Part shown: piece after piece, positions 1 to 6,061 of the stretch
Layout: the number at the start of each line of letters is the position of its first letter
Position numbering within the stretch: position 1 is the stretch's first letter
DNA from: a bacterium
Lineage (GTDB): Bacteria; Bacteroidota; Ignavibacteria; Kapaibacteriales; Kapaibacteriaceae
Assembly (NCBI GenBank): GCA_020050895.1
Contig: JAGVJW010000189.1
Location: 1 to 7,633, forward strand
DNA: 7,633 nt
Direction: 5' to 3'
Notes under the pieces: generated by a model
Told to the model about the DNA's origin: nothing
Seen by the model: the letters and a program-made list of their open reading frames with translations, nothing else
The model's database searches: none
Translations under genes and position numbers: made by a program

Positions 1-78
1 CCACAGGGTATGGGTGGCGTCATCGGACCAAATGCTGCACTCATTTTTGAGGTGGAGTTAATCGAGATTCTCAAGTAA
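1..78 (+). CDS. FKBP-type peptidyl-prolyl cis-trans isomerase, C-terminal end (partial)
   Basis: Frame 1 is open from the window edge to a TAA at 76-78 and encodes 25 residues, beginning PQGMGGVIGPNAAL and ending VELIEILK. This matches the end of FKBP domains, where a glycine-rich turn (typically G-x-G-x-I-P-P-N-A-x-L) is followed by the last strand, I/V-F-x-V-E-L-L. FKBP proteins catalyse cis-trans isomerisation of Xaa-Pro bonds and often act as folding helpers in the cytoplasm or periplasm. The substrate-pocket residues and any signal peptide lie outside the window, so location and subfamily cannot be given. The usual second Pro of the I-P-P-N motif reads I-G-P-N here. A strong terminator follows 23 bases after the stop, so this gene ends its transcript. 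Confidence 0.8.
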   Translation, partial: PQGMGGVIGPNAALIFEVELIEILK

Positions 79-101
79 CTAGTGACGAGAAGTTGAAAGC
101 C

Positions 102-145
102 AAAAAAGGCGATGCCACGAGGTGTCGCCTTTTTTTATTTTTTTT
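102..145 (+). terminator. Rho-independent terminator of the FKBP gene
   Basis: A 10-bp stem (107-116 with 121-130, two G-U pairs, tetraloop ACGA) is flanked by an A-run at 102-106 and a long T-tract at 131-145 that can extend the stem. This is a textbook intrinsic terminator. Because of the A-run it could also act on the minus strand, but no minus-strand gene enters from the right. Confidence 0.92.
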
Positions 146-257
146 AACTTAACTCTTGCGTAGGTATAAATACTTATGTATTTTCACATCTCTTTCCACA
201 ATGGGTGTCGTGGATTGTGAGTGGTGGGGTACTTATACAAACATCATGGGAGGTGTT
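146..257. other. Intergenic stretch, no gene seen; presumed upstream control region
   Basis: This spacer lies between the FKBP terminator and the 18-codon micro-ORF, within the 325-base stretch (79-403) that has no conventional gene. It is AT-rich at the left, with TATAAA at 165-170 and TATGTA at 175-180, and then G-rich (205-230). No convincing promoter pair could be fixed: neither a -35/-10 pair with proper spacing nor an exact TAnnTTTG is present. The nearest match to the latter is TACTTATG at 171-178. TTCACATC at 183-190 recurs at 369-376 and at 7174-7181, upstream of both lipoprotein genes. Confidence 0.4.
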
Positions 258-314
258 ATGAAGCCGCTTCTAGCTGTGCTTGCAGTGATGCTGTTTCTCG
301 TATTGGCTATGTAG
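258..314 (+). CDS. 18-residue hydrophobic micro-ORF (leader or membrane peptide), hypothetical
   Basis: ATG at 258 follows GGAGG (249-253) with a 4-base spacer, one of the best ribosome binding sites in the window. It opens MKPLLAVLAVMLFLVLAM and stops at TAG (312-314). The peptide is one lysine followed by an almost uninterrupted hydrophobic run of Leu, Val, Ala, Met and Phe, long enough to span or insert into a membrane. It lacks a lipobox Cys and any mature domain. Reading on past the stop gives no sensible protein, so it does not look like the start of a larger broken gene. It lies 89 bases ahead of the lipoprotein start, possibly on the same transcript. It may be a small membrane peptide or a translated leader, or it may be a chance ORF. 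Function unknown. Confidence 0.4.
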   Translation: MKPLLAVLAVMLFLVLAM

Positions 315-339
315 ACGAGGGGTAAGAAAATCATTGGTT

Positions 340-357
340 GGCGCGTGCTGCAGCGCC
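340..357 (+). promoter_or_regulatory. GC-rich hairpin in the presumed lipoprotein leader
   Basis: GGCGC (340-344) pairs with GCGCC (353-357) around an 8-base loop; the flanking T339-G358 can add a wobble pair. It sits between the micro-ORF and the lipoprotein start and has no following T-tract, so it is not a terminator. It could be a leader structure, for example one protecting or attenuating the lipoprotein message, but a hairpin this short may be chance. Confidence 0.25.
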
Positions 358-403
358 GCGGTCAAACTTTCACATCGGCAGCCAACAACTTGCGGAGCAT
401 CAC

Positions 404-919
404 ATGCGTCCCATACTCGTTTACGTCATGGCCATTACACTGGCCGGACTCATCACATCCTGTTCTTCCTCTGATTCGCCACCAGCCCCTTCCCAACAGA
501 GTTCTGGAAAGGGTTCTGAAGTAGCAGGAACAAACTCCTCGAAAGTATCGATAACAGGTTTGTATTATAATTCCTGTGTACCAGAACTGGTTGATGTAAC
601 CGGTGAGCTGCACATGATTACCACAAAGAAGGAAAAGGCTGACGGTTCGTACGAAGTCACCGGGAAGTTCTTTATTAATGGGGCAGGAACTGGTAGGAAG
701 ACAGGGGCATCGTACAACCTGATGGCCCATACAACAGACGAATTCGACTACACAGCAGGACCGCCATTCCCCTACACTCGTACCTTAGACAGAGTGATAA
801 GACTTGTGAGCAGCGGCTCAGGGGATAATAGCTTTGCGACGCTCACAATAGAGCTCGAGACGAACAGCTCGGGAGTCGTGATATCTCGAACAACCGTGTC
901 CTCTATGGATTGTCGATAA
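404..919 (+). CDS. Secreted lipoprotein of unknown function, paralogous to the gene at 7271
   Basis: 171 residues. The N-terminus is a lipoprotein signal peptide: Arg2, a hydrophobic core (about residues 4-17) and the lipobox I-T-S-Cys20. After cleavage by signal peptidase II, Cys20 would carry the lipid anchor. A Ser/Pro/Gln-rich linker (21-48) leads into a beta-rich-looking domain (about 50-170) with Cys58 in Y-N-S-C and Cys170 next to the C-terminus, which could form a disulfide. I chose ATG 404 because it places the signal peptide at the N-terminus and has GGAG 7 bases upstream; an in-frame TTG at 338 would add 22 non-signal-like residues. The domain is not one I recognise. Residues 51-104 align without gaps to the lipoprotein that starts at 7271, sharing T-G-x-x-Y-N-x-C, A-D-G-S and G-x-G-x-G-x-x-x-G-x-x-Y. 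It is followed by its own terminator, so it appears to be transcribed alone or with the micro-ORF. Probably attached to the outer or inner membrane. Confidence 0.8.
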   Translation: MRPILVYVMAITLAGLITSCSSSDSPPAPSQQSSGKGSEVAGTNSSKVSITGLYYNSCVPELVDVTGELHMITTKKEKADGSYEVTGKFFINGAGTGRKTGASYNLMAHTTDEFDYTAGPPFPYTRTLDRVIRLVSSGSGDNSFATLTIELETNSSGVVISRTTVSSMDCR

Positions 920-939
920 CTAAATAATATTAACAATTC

Positions 940-983
940 AATGCCGGATGATGCACGGGCTTCGTCCGGCATTTATTTTTTTT
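940..983 (+). terminator. Rho-independent terminator of the lipoprotein gene
   Basis: AATGCCGGA (940-948) pairs perfectly with TCCGGCATT (965-973). Inside it, 949-951 pair with 962-964, giving a stem of up to 12 bp with a 10-base loop. A T-rich tract runs to 983. It starts 21 bases after the stop at 919. Confidence 0.9.
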
Positions 984-1032
984 GGTACGGAAAAACAATC
1001 AAACGTGGCAGTACGTCTCCAGCAATTGTGCT

Positions 1033-1040
1033 TAGCTTTG
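1033..1040 (+). promoter_or_regulatory. Candidate promoter -7 element for the desaturase gene
   Basis: TAGCTTTG is an exact match to TAnnTTTG, the -7 element recognised by the primary sigma factor of Bacteroidota. It lies 41 bases before the GTG start, which would give a leader of roughly 30-40 bases. No clear -33 TTTG is visible 17-23 bases upstream, so the promoter is only partly supported. It sits inside a 7-bp inverted repeat (GTGGCAG at 1005-1011, CTGCCAC at 1050-1056). Confidence 0.45.
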
Positions 1041-1081
1041 TTGCTTGCCCTGCCACATATTCCCACCTTTAAGAATTTTCC

Positions 1082-1984
1082 GTGCACCGTCCCCCAATAA
1101 TCGCATTAGTCATCGTCCCGTTTCTTGCAACACTCTTTGGAATTTATCAAGTCTTCACTGGCAGCATTGGTCTTACAGAAATCTCCTTACTCGTAATTGG
1201 TGTGTTGCTCACCGAATACGGCGTAACGTTCGGCTATCATCGCATGGTTGTGCACAAGTCTTTTGAGCCGCGTCCCATTCTCAAAGCGATTGTGCTTGCC
1301 CTTGGTTCAATGTCGTTCCAGGGTTCAGTCATCAACTGGGCTAGTGTGCACACAAAGCATCACGCTCACAGCGACCAGGAGGGAGATCCTCACTCGCCAA
1401 CATTGAGTGGATTTATTCACGCTCATTTCGAGTGGCTGTTGGAAATGCACGACAGCGAGCTGGAATCAATCAAGGAAAAATGGGGTGCCCGTTATGCTAA
1501 GGATCCCATGATAGCGTGGTTTTCGTCTACCTTCCTCTTGTGGAGCGCTGTTGGTCTTATCCTTCCGGCATCCATTGGCTTTTTAACCAACGGTTGGGAA
1601 GGAGCCCTAACCTGGTTTATATGGGGTGGCCTAATGCGGGTATTCATTACATCGCACGTTACATGGAGCGTAAACTCCGTGTGCCATTATATCGGCCGCA
1701 AAATGTTCGTGACAACTGACCATAGCCGAAACAATTTTTTAATTGGTCTGCTCGCATTGGGCGAAGGATGGCATAACAATCACCATGCCTTCCCCGCTTC
1801 GGCATTTCATGGACTTCGCTGGTGGCAAATTGATCTTACTGGTTTATCTATTCGGATCTATGAACGGCTGGGCCTTGTAAGAAAGGTTGTACGGATCCCT
1901 GCAAGCCTGCTTGAGAAACGACGCCTGGAGAGTAAGCGCACTGCACTCAAGGTTCAAAGCCTCGCACTTACTGAAGAGTTGTGA
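1082..1984 (+). CDS. Membrane acyl-CoA (stearoyl/delta-9 type) fatty acid desaturase
   Basis: 300 residues. It inserts a cis double bond into a saturated fatty acyl chain, using O2 and electrons from a ferredoxin- or cytochrome-type donor at the cytoplasmic membrane; the usual role is control of membrane fluidity. The three histidine boxes that bind the di-iron centre are intact: H53-R-M-V-V-H58, H90-T-K-H-H94 and H231-N-N-H-H235. N198-S-V-C-H202 matches the additional Asn/His ligand region of stearoyl-CoA desaturases. Hydrophobic segments at about 5-25, 32-50, 145-168 and 172-190 fit the four-helix plan, and the length fits bacterial members, which lack a fused cytochrome b5. The start is GTG; an in-frame TAA at 1070-1072 rules out a longer protein. 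There is no clear Shine-Dalgarno sequence. Whether the substrate is acyl-CoA or lipid-bound acyl cannot be told from sequence. Aconitase follows after 77 bases, probably from its own promoter. Confidence 0.92.
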   Translation: MHRPPIIALVIVPFLATLFGIYQVFTGSIGLTEISLLVIGVLLTEYGVTFGYHRMVVHKSFEPRPILKAIVLALGSMSFQGSVINWASVHTKHHAHSDQEGDPHSPTLSGFIHAHFEWLLEMHDSELESIKEKWGARYAKDPMIAWFSSTFLLWSAVGLILPASIGFLTNGWEGALTWFIWGGLMRVFITSHVTWSVNSVCHYIGRKMFVTTDHSRNNFLIGLLALGEGWHNNHHAFPASAFHGLRWWQIDLTGLSIRIYERLGLVRKVVRIPASLLEKRRLESKRTALKVQSLALTEEL

Positions 1985-2020
1985 GCCATCGCCGAATGCA
2001 AAGAGCCGACGTGCATCGTG

Positions 2021-2053
2021 TGTGCAGATATTAGAGACTCGATCATACTTTTG
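2021..2053 (+). promoter_or_regulatory. Candidate FCB-type promoter of aconitase, nearly leaderless
   Basis: TACTTTTG (2046-2053) matches TAnnTTTG exactly. TGTG at 2021-2024 is a 3-of-4 match to the -33 TTTG, with a 21-base gap that is within the usual range. Transcription would start only a few bases before the ATG at 2062, which fits the lack of a Shine-Dalgarno sequence there. Confidence 0.5.
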
Positions 2054-2061
2054 ATGTTATC

Positions 2062-4305
2062 ATGACTAAGGACATCTCCCTCCTCCGCAGCTTCTACGAC
2101 TCACTTTCTGCCCGAATGGAGCCGATTGGAGCACTGCTGAAGCGCCCCCTGACATTAACAGAAAAAATCTTGTACTCGCATGTAATCACGCTGCCCTCGG
2201 TGCCTCATATAAGGGGCAAGGATTACGTCGACTTTCGTCCGGATCGAGTAGCAATGCAGGATGCTACTGCCCAAATGGCGCTGTTGCAGTTTATGAGCGC
2301 AGGGATTCCAACAGTTGCTGTACCAACGACGGTACATTGCGACCACCTGATACGTGCAGAGCATGGTGCAAAGCAGGATCTGTCTAAATCACTTGATGAA
2401 AACAAGGAAGTATTCGATTTTCTTGCTTCCGTTTCAAAGAAGTATGGGATTGGTTTTTGGAAACCTGGAGCAGGAATCATTCACCAGGTAGTGCTTGAGA
2501 ACTACGCCTTCCCTGGAGGCTTGATGATTGGCACGGACTCTCACACCCCGAATGCAGGGGGCTTGGGGATGCTTGCTATCGGCGTTGGTGGAGCTGATGC
2601 CGTAGATGTAATGGCTGGTATGCCGTGGGAATTGCAAATGCCGAAAATCATCGGCGTAAAACTGACCGGGAAAATGAGTGGCTGGACGAGTCCGAAGGAC
2701 GTCATTCTAAAGGTTGCCGGCATCCTTACTGTCAATGGCGGCACTGGATCTATCGTTGAGTATTTCGGCGAAGGCACAGCCTCTTTTTCGGCAACAGGAA
2801 AAGGAACCATTTGCAATATGGGAGCGGAAATCGGCGCAACAACTTCGGTGTTCCCATACGATGCAAGTATGGACCGTTATCTGCGCGCTACTGAGCGTTC
2901 GGATGTTGCCGACATGGCAAATGCGCATGCACAACATTTACGGCCAGATGACGATGTTATTCAGAACCCGGAACGGTATTTCGATCAGGTTATTGAAATA
3001 AATTTATCAACGCTCGAACCGCACATAAACGGTCCGTATACACCCGATCGTGCCCTTGAACTATCCGAATTCGTGAAGGCCGTAAAGGAAAACAATTGGC
3101 CGGAAGAACTGCGTGTGGGACTCATCGGTTCGTGCACAAATTCGTCGTACGAAGACATGAGCCGCGTTGCATCTATTGCTGAATATGCCGCATCGAAAGG
3201 CTTGCAAGCAAAAAGTGAGTTCACAATTACGCCCGGTTCCGAACAGGTGCGCGCAACCATTGAACGCGATGGCATTCTCAATAAACTCGAAGCTATCGGA
3301 GGTATGGTGCTGGCAAATGCATGCGGACCGTGCATCGGCCAGTGGAAGCGGCACGATGTACAGCCTGGCGACAAAAATTCGATTATAACTTCTTTTAACA
3401 GAAACTTTACCGGACGCAACGATGGCATGAAGGAAACTCATGCATTTGTTGCAAGTCCGGAAACAGTTGCAGGTTTCGTGCTTGCAGGCAAACTCACGCA
3501 CAACTTCATCAAGGATCCGATCGATGGTGTGCTGCTTCGACCCCCAACAGGTTTTGAACTACCCGAAAAAGGATTTGTACCCGATCCCGAGGGCTACATT
3601 CCACCGGCAACAGGCAATGCAGAAGTTGAAGTGATCATCGATCCATCGTCGAACAGACTACAACAGCTAAAGGCATTTGCTGCTCCCCGAAAGGAAGAGT
3701 ATGTTGAGATGCCGCTTCTTATAAAAATCAAGGGGAAGTGTACAACAGACCACATCTCCATGGCAGGACCGTGGTTGCGGTTCAGAGGACATCTCGACAA
3801 CATTTCCAACAACATGTTTATCGGCGCAATCAATTACGTAAACGATGCAGCCAACTGTGTAAAAAACACATTTACCGGCGAGTATGGCGAAGTGCCTAAG
3901 GTTGCACGCGATTATAAGACACGAGGCGTTTCGTGGGTTGTGGTGGGAGATGAGAACTACGGCGAAGGCTCATCGAGAGAGCACGCTGCAATGGAGCCGC
4001 GTTTCCTCGGCGGCAAGGCAATCATTGTAAAGAGCTTCGCACGCATTCATGAAACAAACCTGAAGAAGCAGGGGATGCTGCCCCTAACATTTGCCAATCC
4101 AAACGATTATGATAAAATAATTGAGGATGACAAAATCAGTATCGATATCTCCACCCTTAAACCCGGCACGGCACTGCCTGCCGAAATCACCCATGCCGAT
4201 GGCACTAAGGACGTGATTCAGTTGAAGCACTCGATGAACGATCAGCAAATCGGTTGGTTTAAAGCTGGGAGTGCATTAAACCTCATCGCTGGTTCGTTGC
4301 AGTAA
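2062..4305 (+). CDS. acn: Aconitate hydratase, mitochondrial-type
   Basis: 747 residues. It interconverts citrate and isocitrate through cis-aconitate in the TCA cycle, in the cytoplasm, using a [4Fe-4S] cluster whose fourth iron binds substrate. The cluster ligands are C358 (in G-S-C-T-N-S-S-Y-E-D-M) and C421 with C424 (in A-C-G-P-C-I-G-Q-W). Other active-site signatures are H92-C-D-H95, D159-S-H161, and G634-E-G-S-S-R-E-H641, which carries the catalytic serine region of the swivelling C-terminal domain. The cluster-binding domains cover about residues 30-500, and the swivel domain about 550-747 after a linker. Length and motif spelling match mitochondrial ACO2-like enzymes rather than the longer (about 890 residues) bacterial AcnA/IRP1 type or AcnB. 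There is no frameshift or missing ligand. The N-terminus fits the family at this ATG. It ends 7 bases from the convergent membrane-protein gene. Confidence 0.97.
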   Translation: MTKDISLLRSFYDSLSARMEPIGALLKRPLTLTEKILYSHVITLPSVPHIRGKDYVDFRPDRVAMQDATAQMALLQFMSAGIPTVAVPTTVHCDHLIRAEHGAKQDLSKSLDENKEVFDFLASVSKKYGIGFWKPGAGIIHQVVLENYAFPGGLMIGTDSHTPNAGGLGMLAIGVGGADAVDVMAGMPWELQMPKIIGVKLTGKMSGWTSPKDVILKVAGILTVNGGTGSIVEYFGEGTASFSATGKGTICNMGAEIGATTSVFPYDASMDRYLRATERSDVADMANAHAQHLRPDDDVIQNPERYFDQVIEINLSTLEPHINGPYTPDRALELSEFVKAVKENNWPEELRVGLIGSCTNSSYEDMSRVASIAEYAASKGLQAKSEFTITPGSEQVRATIERDGILNKLEAIGGMVLANACGPCIGQWKRHDVQPGDKNSIITSFNRNFTGRNDGMKETHAFVASPETVAGFVLAGKLTHNFIKDPIDGVLLRPPTGFELPEKGFVPDPEGYIPPATGNAEVEVIIDPSSNRLQQLKAFAAPRKEEYVEMPLLIKIKGKCTTDHISMAGPWLRFRGHLDNISNNMFIGAINYVNDAANCVKNTFTGEYGEVPKVARDYKTRGVSWVVVGDENYGEGSSREHAAMEPRFLGGKAIIVKSFARIHETNLKKQGMLPLTFANPNDYDKIIEDDKISIDISTLKPGTALPAEITHADGTKDVIQLKHSMNDQQIGWFKAGSALNLIAGSLQ

Positions 4306-4313
4306 CTGTTACT
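4301..4313. repeat. Palindrome across the convergent stop codons of aconitase and the membrane protein gene
   Basis: AGTAAC-T-GTTACT is a perfect 13-base odd palindrome. It contains the TAA of aconitase (4303-4305) and touches the reverse-strand stop (4313-4315). There is no T-tract on either side, so it is a weak candidate for a bidirectional terminator and may be chance. Confidence 0.35.
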
Positions 4314-4831
4314 TAGTGGATGTATCGGGCAACTGCCATACAAACCGTTGTTACAACAAGGAACTGGAACACTATGTTCCCACCCTTTTTAATTGTTGCT
4401 CTCAAATTCTGAAGCTCGGCACCTTGTTCAGGCGTGGGCTGACCGCCAGATTGCTGGATTTGAGCTGATAGCGCACCTACACGCATAGCAGCTGGACGAA
4501 CGCGTGCCATGCCGAACGAAAAACCAATGATCGCGCTCAATCCGCCGATGATCAATATCGTCCCCTGAGGGGATTGAACCCATCCCATATCAAAGTGGCC
4601 TGAAACATGATCCATCATGAGAAGTCCACTGATAATGGTGAGCGTTCCAGCCCAGGCGACAGTTGTTATCAGCTTTGTTTTAGACGTGATCGCCCCCATG
4701 AATGCGCCGCCGGCTGGCCCCGCAGCTTCAACAGCAGGCTGTATCCACAGCCTGAGAGAAAAAATCCAGCCGGCCCATATCACAAAGGATATGACATGAA
4801 CAAAACGCAGAACTATCATGTAATAATCCAT
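4313..4831 (-). CDS. Small four-helix membrane protein, CopD/DUF2269-like
   Basis: 172 residues, with hydrophobic segments at about 5-30, 52-72, 88-110 and 152-170. TM1 reads R-F-V-H12-V-I-S-F-V-I-W-A-G, the pattern of the CopD/DUF2269/HemJ-like superfamily, where a helix-1 histidine often lies close to a metal or haem. Further histidines are H75, H79 and the C-terminal H172. A polar, Gln-rich stretch (about 122-150, possibly a coiled coil) separates TM3 from TM4. The protein ends A-R-Y-I-H, as short CopD-like proteins commonly do. Family membership is by resemblance, and the function (copper handling, haem binding or other) is unknown. The start is well supported: ATG at 4831-4829 sits directly behind a GAGGAGGAGGA ribosome site (complement of 4832-4842). 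It is divergent from baeRF3 and convergent with aconitase, so it is expressed on its own. Confidence 0.75.
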   Translation of the reverse strand: MDYYMIVLRFVHVISFVIWAGWIFSLRLWIQPAVEAAGPAGGAFMGAITSKTKLITTVAWAGTLTIISGLLMMDHVSGHFDMGWVQSPQGTILIIGGLSAIIGFSFGMARVRPAAMRVGALSAQIQQSGGQPTPEQGAELQNLRATIKKGGNIVFQFLVVTTVCMAVARYIH

Positions 4832-4890
4832 TCCTCCTCCTCAATAGTTGAACCATTCAAACTACAACAGATCTGGATTAAAATGCGCGA

Positions 4891-4908
4891 TAATGATGAA
4901 AGTCATTA
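4891..4908. repeat. Inverted repeat in the divergent spacer, possible operator
   Basis: TAATGA (4891-4896) and TCATTA (4903-4908) form a perfect 6-bp inverted repeat around a 6-base centre. It lies in the 126-base region from which the membrane protein gene and baeRF3 diverge, which is a natural place for a dimeric regulator to act on either gene. No regulator gene is nearby. A repeat of this size could be chance. Confidence 0.3.
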
Positions 4909-4933
4909 CCCCATCGCATCAAATATTCGAAAT

Positions 4934-4953
4934 TATACTTGTTAACAGGAGAG
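4934..4953 (+). promoter_or_regulatory. Candidate -7 element and strong ribosome binding site of baeRF3
   Basis: TATACTTG (4934-4941) matches TAnnTTTG at all fixed positions but one (C for T) and also contains TATACT, a near-consensus sigma70 -10. AGGAGAG (4947-4953) is a good Shine-Dalgarno sequence 4 bases before ATG 4958. The ribosome site is secure and decides the start. The promoter is uncertain because no upstream element is visible at the right distance and transcription would begin very close to the ribosome site. Confidence 0.4.
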
Positions 4954-4957
4954 ATAG

Positions 4958-6061
4958 ATGACTACCGGATTCAAACTTTCGCTGTATCAACCAACATTTC
5001 GACAACAGCCGGATAAGCAGCAGAACCTACCGCGATACAGAAACCTTATACGAAGTTTTGAGAACACACTGGAGAAAATTATTTCGCGGGAGGAGGTTGA
5101 GGTAATCCTTGCCCCCTTCCGTCAATTAGCCTTAGATGCAGATTTTTGGTCTCACCCGCTTGATGGTCTTGCGATTCTTTCCGACCACAATCAATTTGAT
5201 ATTTATCGATTGCCACGCCCAGTGCCCGAGCTAGCCGTTGTAGCACATTCGTTCCATATCAAACCATTGCTGCGAATACGTCAGTCTGCCTACCGATTTC
5301 ACGTTCTTGCTCTTACACGCCGTGATGTGAAATTATTCGAGGGAGATCGGGATGGTCTAATGGAAATTCCATTACACAAAGGCGTACCACGAACAATTGA
5401 AGAAGCACTGGGAAGTGAACAGGAAGAACCCCATGTTACTGTTGCCAGATCGGAAGGGAGCTATGGTGGGAACATAATGAGGCACACGCACCGGACCCGG
5501 CAGGAAGACATTAGCATTGATACGGAACGGTTCTTCCGAGTGGTAGATAATGCCATCACAGAATATCACTCAAAGGCAAGCGGGCTTCCAATTATCACTG
5601 CGGCCTTACCCGAACATGAAGCAGTGTTCCAATCCATTTCGCATAATCCTTACCTGATGACGGTTGGTGTTGGCATCCATCCATCAAGTATCGACAGCCA
5701 CGCATTTATGGAGAGAGTTCGCAGTGTTATCATGCCGTTCATTTCCGAACGCTTAAACCGGATTCGCAATGTGTTCAGCGACTCGGCCGCCAGGGATAGA
5801 GGCAGCGACGACGTGAAAGTTGTTGGCAAGGCTGCTCTCGATGGTAGAATTCAACTTCTGATGGTGGATGCAGATAGGATTATACCGGGTGAATTGGTAG
5901 ATGGTAAAGGAATTGAGTTTTACGATGCTTCAGCTCAGGATATTGATGATGTGTTAGACGACATAGCTGAAATAGTTCTTGAGAAAGGGGGCGAGGTACT
6001 CGTAGTACCTTCTTCCGACATGCCCACAGCTTCTGGCATAGCGGCAGTGTATCGCTGGTAG
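4958..6061 (+). CDS. Bacterial archaeo-eukaryotic release factor (baeRF) family 3 protein
   Basis: 367 residues, soluble, no signal peptide. The N-terminal part (about 1-155) has the layout I associate with baeRF family 3: L-A-P-F-R at 51-55, D-x-D-F-W at 60-64, G-L-A-I at 70-73, Y-R-L-P at 83-86, H-S-F-H-I-K-P-L-L at 97-105, F-x-V-L-A-L at 114-119 and V-K-L-F-E-G at 124-129. A polar, Gly/His-rich loop (about 165-182) joins it to a middle domain (about 187-280: R-F-F-R-V-V-D, then L-P-I-I-T-A-A-L). The C-terminal domain (about 286-367) ends G-G-E-V-L-V-V-P-S-S-D-M-P and A-A-V-Y-R-W, like the L7Ae-type third domain of eRF1/Dom34 relatives. The fold suggests action at the ribosome (peptidyl-tRNA release, rescue or modulation), but no GGQ tripeptide is present, so classical hydrolysis is not supported. 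It is transcribed alone between divergent and convergent neighbours. Confidence 0.8.
   Translation: MTTGFKLSLYQPTFRQQPDKQQNLPRYRNLIRSFENTLEKIISREEVEVILAPFRQLALDADFWSHPLDGLAILSDHNQFDIYRLPRPVPELAVVAHSFHIKPLLRIRQSAYRFHVLALTRRDVKLFEGDRDGLMEIPLHKGVPRTIEEALGSEQEEPHVTVARSEGSYGGNIMRHTHRTRQEDISIDTERFFRVVDNAITEYHSKASGLPIITAALPEHEAVFQSISHNPYLMTVGVGIHPSSIDSHAFMERVRSVIMPFISERLNRIRNVFSDSAARDRGSDDVKVVGKAALDGRIQLLMVDADRIIPGELVDGKGIEFYDASAQDIDDVLDDIAEIVLEKGGEVLVVPSSDMPTASGIAAVYRW

Noticed and set aside
215..239. Sigma70-type promoter TTGTGA/TATACA before the micro-ORF
   Set aside because: The spacer is only 13 bases, too short for a working -35/-10 pair.
338..403. TTG start giving a 193-residue form of the first lipoprotein
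   Set aside because: The added 22 residues would put the signal peptide inside the protein; ATG 404 has a GGAG at good spacing and a normal lipoprotein signal.
1050..1058. CTGCCACAT shared between the desaturase spacer and the second lipoprotein spacer (7219-7227)
   Set aside because: Many 9-mers recur by chance in a window this size; the following bases match only loosely.
2155..3833. Many medium-length reading frames on both strands inside aconitase
   Set aside because: They overlap a complete, motif-verified aconitase, show no family motifs and are explained by its codon pattern.
2062..4305. Aconitase as an IRP1-like RNA-binding moonlighting protein
   Set aside because: It is the shorter mitochondrial type, and no iron-responsive stem-loop was found in the window.
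4607..4945. Plus-strand reading frame of 112 codons opposite the membrane protein gene
   Set aside because: It overlaps a minus-strand gene with clear helices and a strong ribosome site; its translation has no hydrophobic pattern or motif.
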